5,808 nucleotides of DNA from JAGORY01 sp964517585 (GCA_964517585.1 CAZFCB010000056.1:1-5808), one strand, 5' to 3'. Shown: positions 1 through 5,696, counted from the first letter of the stretch. Made by a program: numbers and translations. The notes: generated by a model from the letters alone, not told the origin.

Positions 1-506
1 CCTTCATCCATGATCGTTGGACAACGGATGATCACGGGGATGATGTTTGGTGAACCGGCGAGGAGAATTTTTTCTCCTTCACGCTTGGATTTTCCGTAAA
101 TTTCTATTGGGTGTGGTTCATCATCTTCGGTGATTGGACGACCCATAGGCTCGCCCCAGAGGCAATTTGTCGATGTATGAATGATCTTTCGAATGCCGTG
201 CCGCTTCATCGCTGCAACTACTTCACGTGTGCCATCCACGTTACAACTCCAAAGAAAATCTTTGTCTTTTACTGCGTGAGCAAGAATAGCAGCAAGGTGG
301 AATACTGCAGAAAATGTGTGTTGCGTACAGAGTGAGTCTAGTAAGAATGAATCGCGAATATCTCCTTGAACCGTCACGAGATTTTCGTGTACGGATTCAT
401 CGTGCTCAAGATCAATACTGACGACTTTATAACCACGCTCAAGAAGAGAGTGTTTCAAAATATCTCCGAAGAATCCGGCGCCGCCGGTGATGAGAACGGT
501 GTCCAT
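1..506 (-). CDS. NAD-dependent epimerase/dehydratase (extended SDR family), 3' end cut by window edge
   Basis: The first 168 residues of a nucleotide-sugar epimerase/dehydratase-type protein are visible; the rest lies beyond position 1. The N-terminal Rossmann fold has the dinucleotide-binding motif TGGAGFFG (residues 7-14), an acidic residue at the end of the second strand (VVSID, Asp32) that typically binds the adenine ribose of NAD, GDIRD (48-52), and FHLAA (69-73). The catalytic Tyr-Lys pair is YGKSK (Tyr137, Lys141), preceded by HTSTNCLWG (110-118) where family members usually have SSSxxYG. The ATG follows the TAG of the upstream epimerase gene with no intervening base, so the two are almost surely co-transcribed and probably translationally coupled; no Shine-Dalgarno is visible. 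The missing C-terminal half sets substrate specificity, so the sugar cannot be named. The setting next to Ugd and a 4-epimerase suggests a nucleotide sugar for surface polysaccharide. Confidence 0.9.
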   Translation of the reverse strand, partial: MDTVLITGGAGFFGDILKHSLLERGYKVVSIDLEHDESVHENLVTVQGDIRDSFLLDSLCTQHTFSAVFHLAAILAHAVKDKDFLWSCNVDGTREVVAAMKRHGIRKIIHTSTNCLWGEPMGRPITEDDEPHPIEIYGKSKREGEKILLAGSPNIIPVIIRCPTIMDE

Positions 507-1454
507 CTAGAGCCCGTAGTACTGTTTATACCAATCTACAAATTTCGGGATACCTTCTTTGATCTGCGTCTTTGGTTCGTACCCCAGCTTCTCTTTCGCG
601 TGCGAAATATCAGCGAGGCTTGCGCGTACATCACCGGGTTGCATTTGTAGATACTCTTTTGTGCCTTCCTTGCCACACGCCTTTTCTATCGTCGAAATGA
701 AATCCATGAGCTCTTCTTTGCGGCCACAGCCAAGATTGAAAATCTCTTCAGGGTAGTTTTTATCGACGGATGCGACAATGCCCGTGACGATGTCATCAAT
801 GTATGTGAAGTCGCGTTGCATCTTTCCTTCGCCGTAAATCTGCAGAGGCTTGCCTTTCAGGATCGCGTCCGTGAAGAGAAAGAGTGCCATGTCAGGCCTG
901 CCATACGGACCGTAGACTGTGAAAAAACGGTGTCCGGTGACGTGGATGCCATAGAGATGATGGAACGTGTGAGCCATGAGCTCATTATCTTTTTTGTTCT
1001 GTCCATACAGTGACACTTGGTCATCCGTACGGTCTGTCTCAGACGCTGGAAGTTTTGTGTTACCGCCGTAGACAGAGCTAGAACTTGCATAGATCAATCC
1101 TGGAATCTTCTGCTTTCTCACTTCATCAAGTACGTGGAAAAACCCCGTGATATTAATATCAATGTATTCGGCCGGATGCTCAAATGCGTACCGGACTCCG
1201 GCGAGTGCCGCGAGATGAATCACACGATCACAGCCTTGCATAGCTTTGGCGACGGCCGGACGGTCCAGAATATCACTTTTAGTGAACGTAAAACCCTTGA
1301 TGCCCTGAAGCTTCTCAAGGCGGTGTTGCTTGAGAGCAGGATCGTAGTAGGCGTTCATGTTATCGAATCCCACGACTTCATCACCGCGCGCAAGGAGCAC
1401 AAGCGCAGTGTGATACCCGATGAATCCGGCGGCTCCGGTCAGGAGGATTTTCAT
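507..1454 (-). CDS. UDP-glucuronate 4-epimerase-like NAD-dependent epimerase
   Basis: A complete 315-residue extended-SDR enzyme, close to the usual length for this family. Visible motifs are the NAD-binding TGAAGFIG (6-13), Asp31 after strand 2 (VVGFDN), HLAALAGVRY (80-89), ASSSSVYG (123-130), the catalytic pair Tyr150/Lys154 (YGQNK), RFFTVYGPYGRPDM (176-189) and RDFTYIDD (214-221). GVRY, the VYGPxGRPDMA block and RDFTYIDDIV together are typical of UDP-glucuronate 4-epimerases rather than plain GalE, and the nearby ugd would supply the UDP-glucuronate substrate. The expected product is UDP-galacturonate, made in the cytoplasm for capsule, LPS-like or cell-wall polysaccharide. The start at 1454 fits the family N-terminus (MKILLTGAAGFIG). 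It has no Shine-Dalgarno but lies 8 bases after an extended -10 box. Specificity is inferred from remembered family motifs, so a related UDP-sugar 4-epimerase is possible. Confidence 0.9.
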   Translation of the reverse strand: MKILLTGAAGFIGYHTALVLLARGDEVVGFDNMNAYYDPALKQHRLEKLQGIKGFTFTKSDILDRPAVAKAMQGCDRVIHLAALAGVRYAFEHPAEYIDINITGFFHVLDEVRKQKIPGLIYASSSSVYGGNTKLPASETDRTDDQVSLYGQNKKDNELMAHTFHHLYGIHVTGHRFFTVYGPYGRPDMALFLFTDAILKGKPLQIYGEGKMQRDFTYIDDIVTGIVASVDKNYPEEIFNLGCGRKEELMDFISTIEKACGKEGTKEYLQMQPGDVRASLADISHAKEKLGYEPKTQIKEGIPKFVDWYKQYYGL

Positions 1455-1567
1455 ACAATTTGATTATAACAGCATCACCGCCCAAACAGAGAAAAATCGT
1501 ACTGAACATCAGATGTACGTTACTATCTTTCCTTCCACACCTTTTCACGTTACTAATCCTGATGCAT
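1455..1567. other. intergenic spacer with a 9-bp direct repeat
   Basis: This 113-base spacer separates the small reading frame from the 4-epimerase. Besides the extended -10 it contains the plus-strand direct repeat ACGTTACTA at 1517-1525 and 1547-1555, starts 30 bases apart, and the short palindrome ACATC-A-GATGT at 1506-1516. No hairpin followed by a T-run is visible on the minus strand, so read-through from ugd into the epimerases is likely. An operator role for the repeats is possible but unsupported. Confidence 0.4.
1463..1471 (-). promoter_or_regulatory. extended -10 promoter element upstream of the 4-epimerase
   Basis: Read on the minus strand this is TGTTATAAT, a perfect extended -10 (TGn followed by consensus TATAAT). 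The hexamer is at 1468-1463, and 8 bases separate it from the ATG at 1454. Transcription would therefore start at about 1454-1456, giving a leaderless or nearly leaderless mRNA. I see no good -35 hexamer at 16-18 bases, which is normal for extended -10 promoters. This suggests the two epimerase genes can be transcribed independently of ugd. Confidence 0.6.
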
Positions 1568-1756
1568 TTATTGAGTGGTTCGACGGAAACATCTCAAAAT
1601 CTCTTCAACTGTGACGTCTTCCTCTCTTGCTATCCTACCTTGGATTTCTGGTGTAATGCTTGCATTGAGTTGCTCTGCTGTCTGCTTACCGTCACTCTTG
1701 TCTGCCGTTTCTCTGACAATAAGTGCAAGTTCAGCTTTTGAAGAAATTGTTGACAT
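1568..1756 (-). CDS. small hypothetical protein, 62 residues
   Basis: I do not recognise this protein. The reading frame starts MSTISSKAEL and ends CFRRTTQ before a TAA. It is hydrophilic, mixed in charge and probably mostly helical, with no signal peptide or membrane segment. One cysteine lies near the C-terminus, and an acidic stretch (REEDVTVEEI, about residues 44-53) precedes a basic tail. The ATG at 1756 is 10 bases after the ugd stop. TATAGT, partly overlapping that stop, sits 9 bases upstream of the ATG, the same arrangement as at the ugd and 4-epimerase starts, so this ATG is preferred over an in-frame GTG at 1774 that overlaps ugd. AGA and AGG arginine codons occur several times in this short frame. 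A chance open frame between two genes cannot be excluded; the promoter-like spacing and lack of a competing gene favour it being real. Confidence 0.45.
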   Translation of the reverse strand: MSTISSKAELALIVRETADKSDGKQTAEQLNASITPEIQGRIAREEDVTVEEILRCFRRTTQ

Positions 1757-1765
1757 AGTACTAAC

Positions 1766-1771
1766 ACTATA
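1766..1771 (-). promoter_or_regulatory. -10-like TATAGT before the small reading frame
   Basis: On the minus strand TATAGT (5 of 6 to TATAAT) overlaps the last codons of ugd and lies 9 bases before the ATG at 1756. A loose TTGCGT about 16 bases further upstream is a poor -35 candidate. Its main weight is that it repeats the spacing seen at the neighbouring minus-strand starts. Confidence 0.35.
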
Positions 1772-3110
1772 CACCTATTCCAACATAACGCAATCCTAGT
1801 GTTTCTACGATCTCGGGTTCATATACGTTTCTGCCATCAAAAAGAATATCACCTCTCATGACGCTTTTTACGTCCTGTAGCTCAATTCCGCGAAATATAT
1901 CCCATTCTGTTAGAAGAATCACGGCGTCCGCGTCTTTCGCTGCCTCCAGAGCTGACGTCGCAAAAATCGTTGAGGCGGGAAGTAGTGGTTTGGCCTTTTC
2001 CATCGCAACGGGATCAAAGACTGCAACCGTGTGGCCGGCATCCGTCAGAGCTTTCAGAACATCAATGCTTGGTGCCTCACGCATATCGTCTGTTTTTGGC
2101 TTAAACGAAAGTCCCCACACTCCTACGCGAGATTTTTTTGGGAGTTCTTTCAGTAAACGGCCGATGAATCTTTGCCGCTGATGCTGATTGACTGCATCAG
2201 TCGCCTCGATGATCGGCATGGAAACTCCATGGTCTTTGGCAGTTGCCAGAAGTGCCTTCACATCCTTTGGGAAACAACTACCTCCGTAACCGATGCCTGC
2301 ATGCAGAAATTTCGGACCGATGCGGTTATCCAGCCCCATACCTTTTGCGACATCACGAACGTTTGCATCCGTTACCTCGCATAACTCCGTGAGCATATTA
2401 ATGAAGCTAATCTTCGTCGCAAGAAACGCATTGCTCGCATATTTCACGATTTCAGCGCTCTCGCGGCTCATGAAAACGAGTGGCTTGCCAACACGTGTTA
2501 TAGGTTTATAGAGCTCTTCCATGAGGCTTTTGGCATTGAGCATGTGGCTACCAGCTACTGGCCAATTGCCAACTGCCTGTCGATTGATCCCCACAATAAT
2601 CCTATCCGGCATCATCGTGTCCGGTACAGCCATTCCTTCCCGCAAAAATTCTGGGTTGCTGACGACTGGAACGTGACATTGTACGCCACGGTCTTGCAGA
2701 ATTTTCTTGATGCGCTTCTCACATTCTTCGCCTGTACCGACTGGTACGGTCGACTTATTTACGAAGAGGACATCGTGATCAACGTGCTTTGCAACTGTCT
2801 CTGCGACGATGAAAACAGAACGAAGATCTGCCTTGTATCCTTCGCCAGGCGGAGTGGCTACTGCTGAAAATACTATTTTTATCTCTGGAAGCGCTTGCGT
2901 GAGGTCAGTCGTAAATCTCAGTCTTCCTGATTTGAGTCCTGATTGAAGTAGTTCCTCAAGACTAGGTTCGTAGATAGGACTGATTCCAGAGGAGAGCTTT
3001 TTTACTTTTTCGGTGTCGATATCGACACCGATCACCTCATGACCGAGTTCCGCGAAACATGCCGCAGAAACAAGGCCAACGTAGCCGGTACCAACAATCG
3101 CGATTTTCAT
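1767..3110 (-). CDS. ugd: UDP-glucose 6-dehydrogenase (UDP-glucose/GDP-mannose dehydrogenase family)
   Basis: A complete 447-residue enzyme expected to oxidise UDP-glucose to UDP-glucuronate with two NAD+ in the cytoplasm. The N-terminal Rossmann domain has GTGYVGL (7-13) and Asp30 ending strand 2, followed by NKSTVPVGT (118-126) and NPEFLREG (152-159). The central helical domain has KYASNAFLATK (223-233, with the family's conserved Lys223 and Asn227) and the catalytic loop GYGGSCFPKD (274-283, nucleophile Cys279). The C-terminal domain has GLSFKPKTDDMREAPS (333-348), LLTEWD (399-404) and FDGRNVY (424-430). The common AVGTP motif reads AVATP here (83-87). Residues about 177-191 form a loop longer than usual, encoded by heptad repeats (separate entry). 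The start fits the family N-terminus. It is divergent from the kinase gene, and the downstream 4-epimerase uses its product. GDP-mannose or UDP-ManNAc dehydrogenase is less likely given the epimerase neighbour. Confidence 0.95.
   Translation of the reverse strand: MKIAIVGTGYVGLVSAACFAELGHEVIGVDIDTEKVKKLSSGISPIYEPSLEELLQSGLKSGRLRFTTDLTQALPEIKIVFSAVATPPGEGYKADLRSVFIVAETVAKHVDHDVLFVNKSTVPVGTGEECEKRIKKILQDRGVQCHVPVVSNPEFLREGMAVPDTMMPDRIIVGINRQAVGNWPVAGSHMLNAKSLMEELYKPITRVGKPLVFMSRESAEIVKYASNAFLATKISFINMLTELCEVTDANVRDVAKGMGLDNRIGPKFLHAGIGYGGSCFPKDVKALLATAKDHGVSMPIIEATDAVNQHQRQRFIGRLLKELPKKSRVGVWGLSFKPKTDDMREAPSIDVLKALTDAGHTVAVFDPVAMEKAKPLLPASTIFATSALEAAKDADAVILLTEWDIFRGIELQDVKSVMRGDILFDGRNVYEPEIVETLGLRYVGIGV
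2540..2581. repeat. heptad repeat tract inside ugd
   Basis: On the plus strand the sequence divides into six 7-base units that each begin with GC: GCATGTG, GCTACCA, GCTACTG, GCCAATT, GCCAACT and GCCTGTC. The four central units (2547-2574) match the family in the ugd upstream region, where the reverse complements are GCTACCC, GCTACTA, GCTAATT and GCCACTA. Six units make 42 bases, exactly 14 codons, so the frame is kept. The tract encodes about residues 177-191 of Ugd (RQAVGNWPVAGSHML), between the end of the N-terminal NAD domain (PDRIIVGIN) and the helix beginning NAKSLMEELY, where usual family members have a much shorter link. Confidence 0.65.
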
Positions 3111-3118
3111 ACGTGCAG

Positions 3119-3147
3119 AGTCTAGGGGATCTTTGTGGTTGTGTCAG
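3119..3147 (-). promoter_or_regulatory. ugd promoter, probably giving a leaderless transcript
   Basis: On the minus strand CTGACA (3147-3142, 5 of 6 to the -35 consensus) is followed after exactly 17 bases by TAGACT (3124-3119, a -10 match at 4 of 6), and 8 bases later by the ugd ATG at 3110. Transcription should begin about 3110-3113, leaving almost no leader. No Shine-Dalgarno is present. Confidence 0.65.
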
Positions 3148-3158
3148 GCGGCGAGCGC

Positions 3159-3207
3159 GGGTAGCTAGTGGCAATTAGCTAGTAGCAATTAGCGGGTAGC
3201 GGGTAGC
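3159..3207. repeat. degenerate heptad array, NNNTAGC type (7 units)
   Basis: Seven consecutive 7-base units on the plus strand: GGGTAGC, TAGTGGC, AATTAGC, TAGTAGC, AATTAGC, GGGTAGC, GGGTAGC. Every unit has T at position 4 and GC at positions 6-7. The array begins 12 bases beyond the ugd -35 element. GGGTAGC is close to the reverse complement of the units in the right-hand array (AGGTAG plus one variable base), so the two arrays face each other as an imperfect inverted pair. Confidence 0.85.
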
Positions 3208-3240
3208 GTACAATGATTATCTTTCTTTATTCACTATCTG

Positions 3241-3331
3241 CTACCTTCTACCTACTACCTTCTACCTACTACCTACTACCTACTACCTACTACCTACTAC
3301 CTACTACCTTCTACCTACTACCTTCTACTTT
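3241..3331. repeat. heptanucleotide tandem array CTACCTA/CTACCTT (12 exact units plus one decayed)
   Basis: Starting at 3241 there are twelve uninterrupted units of CTACCT followed by A or T, then one decayed unit CTACTTT (3325-3331). The last base runs T, A, T, A, A, A, A, A, A, T, A, T, a mirror-symmetric order. The array ends 11 bases before the kinase ATG and would be a pyrimidine-rich leader if transcription starts upstream of it. The G at 3240 makes the first frame-shifted unit GCTACCT, a near reverse complement of the left array's GGGTAGC. It is not a CRISPR: the unit is far too short and there are no spacers. Confidence 0.95.
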
Positions 3332-3342
3332 CTTCTCACGGT

Positions 3343-4284
3343 ATGAAATTTCTCATCAATGGTTCCATTGCGTTTGATCTGCTCCTCTCTCACGATGGCT
3401 CATTCTTGAGTGGAATCGATACTAAAAATCTTGAGAATCTCTCTGTGAACTATCTCGCGCAGGGTTTTGTAAAACATCACGGAGGTACGGCTGCGAATAT
3501 CGGCTGGAACCTCGCACTCCTCGGTCATGCACCCGTCATACTCGGCGCTGTCGGTTTCGACGGTCATGCGTATCTCGCTCTTCTACGGGAACGGGGACTC
3601 GTCACCAATCTCATCGAACGACGTGAGGATGCCATCACCGCAACGGCCGTCATCGCGACAGACACCGCAGAGCGGCAAATCAGTTTTTTCCATCCGGGTG
3701 CTGATGGACGTGCGAGTCTTCCGGACTTTTCGGATGAAGAAGACATCGCGTACGCCATCATGAGCCCAAGAAATCCTGTTCTCATGCTGCAAGGTGCGCG
3801 TCTCTGTTCCAAGTTGAAAATTCCGTACCTTTTTGATCCCGGTCAGGTGGTTCATGCGTTTTCAGACGATGAACTTCGATCGGCAGTACAGGCGAGTAAG
3901 GGTCTTGTCGTCAATGAATACGAGTGGCAGCTTGCATCGGGAAAACTCGGCTGGAAAGAGGCGGATATTGTTTCTTCATGCGGCATGCTCGTCGTGACTC
4001 TTGGAGAAAAAGGTCTGAAAATTATTACGAAAAATGAGACGGTAGATATTCCATCCTGTAAGCCCGACAACGTCGTCAATCCTACTGGCGCGGGAGATGC
4101 TGTCCGTGCGGGCCTACTCATCGGACTCTCTTCCGGATGGTCTCTGACAGACACCGGCAGACTTTCTGCCATCCTCGGTTGTCTGCTGGTGGAACAAGAA
4201 GGAACACTTCTCAATGCGCTTGATACGGAAACAGTGCAGGCACGCGCGCTTGAAAACTACGGCGTAAGGCTTCCTAAGATGTGA
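3343..4284 (+). CDS. adoK: PfkB-family kinase, probable adenosine kinase
   Basis: A 313-residue ribokinase/PfkB-fold protein. The N-terminal substrate-binding signature is HHGGTAANIGWNLALLG (45-61). The C-terminal ATP/anion-hole signature is NPTGAGDAVRAG (246-257), with Asp252 as expected catalytic base. Other landmarks are GAVGFDG (68-74), FFHPGA (115-120), NEYEWQL (191-197), GWKEAD (203-208) and VVTLGEKG (217-224). GGxAxN, a NxYEW followed by GWxEAD, and NPTGAGDxxRAG resemble, from memory, the mycobacterial adenosine kinase type more than ribokinase or fructokinase. That reaction is adenosine + ATP to AMP + ADP in the cytosol. Its same-strand neighbour 60 bases downstream is ahcY, whose product is adenosine, which strengthens the assignment. 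The start MKFLINGSIAFD matches the first strand of the fold and has no Shine-Dalgarno. Another nucleoside or sugar as substrate is possible. Confidence 0.85.
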   Translation: MKFLINGSIAFDLLLSHDGSFLSGIDTKNLENLSVNYLAQGFVKHHGGTAANIGWNLALLGHAPVILGAVGFDGHAYLALLRERGLVTNLIERREDAITATAVIATDTAERQISFFHPGADGRASLPDFSDEEDIAYAIMSPRNPVLMLQGARLCSKLKIPYLFDPGQVVHAFSDDELRSAVQASKGLVVNEYEWQLASGKLGWKEADIVSSCGMLVVTLGEKGLKIITKNETVDIPSCKPDNVVNPTGAGDAVRAGLLIGLSSGWSLTDTGRLSAILGCLLVEQEGTLLNALDTETVQARALENYGVRLPKM

Positions 4285-4344
4285 GATATACGATATAAAG
4301 AGAGAAGAACACTGTGGCTACTTTTTAACTTTTCACTTATCTGC
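4285..4344 (+). other. spacer between kinase and ahcY, possible weak promoter
   Basis: This 60-base gap has no hairpin-plus-T-run terminator, so the two genes may share a transcript. TATAAA at 4294-4299 and TAACTT at 4326-4331 are -10-like, but neither has a convincing -35. No Shine-Dalgarno precedes the ATG at 4345, and nothing resembles an S-adenosylhomocysteine riboswitch. Confidence 0.4.
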
Positions 4345-5598
4345 ATGTCCTATGTCAAAGATCCAAAACTTGCAGAACAAGGTCGTCTCAACCTTGAGAT
4401 AGCCGAGAAACGCATGGGTGCGCTCATGGAAGTTCGTAAAGAATTTACGAAGACGAAACCTTTTGCCGGCATCACGATCGGCATGGCGCTTCATGTCACC
4501 AAAGAAACCGGAATTCTCGTCCGTACGCTGGTGTCCGGAGGTGCCAAGGTTGCGATCACAGGATGTAATCCGCTGTCAACGCAGGACGACATCGCCGCTG
4601 CACTTGCGGAAGAAACGGATGTTCTCGTGTGGGCATACAAAGGCGAGAGTCGTGAGGATTATTACAAATACATTGATGCGGTGATCGATACGAAGCCGGA
4701 TATTACGATTGATGATGGCTGTGATTTGGTGACAGAAATTCACACGAAGCATCTACATCTACTTTCCACGATGATCGGAGGATGCGAAGAGACGACCACA
4801 GGCATTATTCGCCTGAAGGCAATGGAGAAAGAAGGAGTGCTCAAGTGTCCGATGATTGCCGTGAATGACAATAAAACAAAGCACCTCATGGATAACTATT
4901 ACGGTACAGGGCAGAGCACTTTTGATGGCATTCTTCGTAGTACGAATATGCTCATTGCAGGACGCACGGTTGTCGTTCTGGGTTACGGTTCCTGCGGTAA
5001 GGGTGTTGCGATGCGTGCGCAAGGACTTGGCGCACAGGTCATCGTGACGGAAGTGGATGCTTTCTGCGCGCTTCAGGCAGCCATGGACGGACACCGCGTC
5101 ATGAAGATGGAAGACGCTGCCGCTCTCGGCGATCTGTTCATCACCGTGACGGGAAACTTGAACGTCATCAGGGTCGAACACATCGAGAAAATGAAAGACG
5201 GTATCGTCATGGCTAACTCCGGGCACTTCGATAATGAAATAGATCTGAAATCACTCGAAAAGAAAGCAAGTCGCAAGCGTCGCGTACGTCACTATCTCGA
5301 TGAATATCTCCTGAAGTCCGGACGCGTCGTGTACGTTGCTGGAGAAGGCCGGCTTGTGAATCTTGCGTCAGCAGAAGGACACCCGAGTGAAGTGATGAGT
5401 CTTTCATTCTGTGGCCAAGCACTTGCATGCAAATACCTTGTCGATAACAAGGGGAAAATGCAGCCGGAAGTCATCACTCTGCCACCGGAAATCGACGATT
5501 ACATCTCGAAACTGCAGCTGACGGCGATGGGTCTTTCCATTGACCAACTCACAGAGGAGCAGAAAAAATATTTGGGGAGTTGGCAGGAGGGCACATAA
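4345..5598 (+). CDS. ahcY: S-adenosylhomocysteinase (adenosylhomocysteine hydrolase)
   Basis: A complete 417-residue cytosolic, NAD-dependent enzyme that reversibly hydrolyses S-adenosylhomocysteine to homocysteine and adenosine, relieving product inhibition of methyltransferases. Landmarks by comparison with the family: ALHVTKET (48-55, active-site His50), DDGCDL (123-128), EETTTG (148-153, Glu149), NDNKTKHLMDNYYGTGQS (174-191, Lys179 and Asp183), the NAD-binding GYGSCGKG (213-220), TEVD (235-238), TGNLNVI (269-275) and NSGHFDNEID (291-300, His294). The dinucleotide loop has Ser218 where many homologues have Trp. The protein ends YLGSWQEGT, as I recall for the short archaeal/Thermotoga-like forms, without the C-terminal Lys/Tyr tail of longer bacterial and eukaryotic enzymes. 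The start at 4345 leaves a normal-length N-terminus and has no Shine-Dalgarno. It follows the adenosine kinase-like gene on the same strand. Confidence 0.96.
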   Translation: MSYVKDPKLAEQGRLNLEIAEKRMGALMEVRKEFTKTKPFAGITIGMALHVTKETGILVRTLVSGGAKVAITGCNPLSTQDDIAAALAEETDVLVWAYKGESREDYYKYIDAVIDTKPDITIDDGCDLVTEIHTKHLHLLSTMIGGCEETTTGIIRLKAMEKEGVLKCPMIAVNDNKTKHLMDNYYGTGQSTFDGILRSTNMLIAGRTVVVLGYGSCGKGVAMRAQGLGAQVIVTEVDAFCALQAAMDGHRVMKMEDAAALGDLFITVTGNLNVIRVEHIEKMKDGIVMANSGHFDNEIDLKSLEKKASRKRRVRHYLDEYLLKSGRVVYVAGEGRLVNLASAEGHPSEVMSLSFCGQALACKYLVDNKGKMQPEVITLPPEIDDYISKLQLTAMGLSIDQLTEEQKKYLGSWQEGT

Positions 5599-5614
5599 AA
5601 GAAGGCCCACCTTC
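5597..5614 (-). terminator. weak leftward intrinsic terminator candidate
   Basis: On the minus strand GAAGG-TGGG-CCTTC is followed at once by TTTT: a 5-bp stem, 4-base loop and short T-run. It overlaps the ahcY stop codon and would stop transcripts coming leftward from the insertion-sequence side. On the plus strand no T-run follows, so it is not an obvious ahcY terminator. The stem is short, hence low confidence. Confidence 0.3.
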
Positions 5615-5626
5615 GCACATGATGGC

Positions 5627-5696
5627 TTGCCAACCGTAGCCGCACCGACTCTGATGCAAACGGAAAATGGCACCAGCAAAAGACTACGGATGGCAA
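5627..5696. repeat. inverted repeat downstream of ahcY
   Basis: TTGCCAACCGTAG (5627-5639) pairs with CTACGGATGGCAA (5684-5696) at 12 of 13 positions, enclosing a 44-base loop. Just beyond it, CTGCGCGCAG (5703-5712) is a perfect 10-base palindrome flanked by CAACC and GGTTG, so a second hairpin is possible. Neither is followed by a T-run. It may be a 3' stabilising structure for ahcY mRNA or a remnant of an older mobile element. Confidence 0.5.

Larger units (their letters stand above)
3111..3342. other. divergent intergenic region between ugd and the adenosine kinase-like gene
   Basis: These 232 bases hold, from left to right, the ugd promoter (3119-3147), a degenerate heptad array (3159-3207), a 32-base non-repetitive spacer (3208-3239), a regular heptad array of the opposite sense (3241-3331) and the kinase start. 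The kinase promoter is unclear. TACAAT at 3209-3214 is a fair -10 but would put the whole CTACCTA array into a leader of about 120 bases. TACTTT at 3326-3331, in the last decayed repeat unit, would give a leader of only a few bases. Confidence 0.6.

Noticed and set aside
111..1463. Several open frames on the plus strand opposite the two epimerase genes
   Set aside because: They lie antisense to clear SDR-family genes, have no recognisable motifs and overlap one another; they are shadows of the real genes.
1767..1774. GTG at 1774 as the start of the small protein
   Set aside because: It would overlap the end of ugd, and the added residues come from the -10-like TATAGT itself; the ATG at 1756 fits the local start pattern better.
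3241..3331. Heptad array as a CRISPR array
   Set aside because: Units are 7 bases with no spacers; CRISPR repeats are about 23-50 bases and separated by unique spacers.
4285..4344. S-adenosylhomocysteine riboswitch before ahcY
   Set aside because: The gap is only 60 bases, A/T-rich, and shows neither the conserved core nor paired stems.
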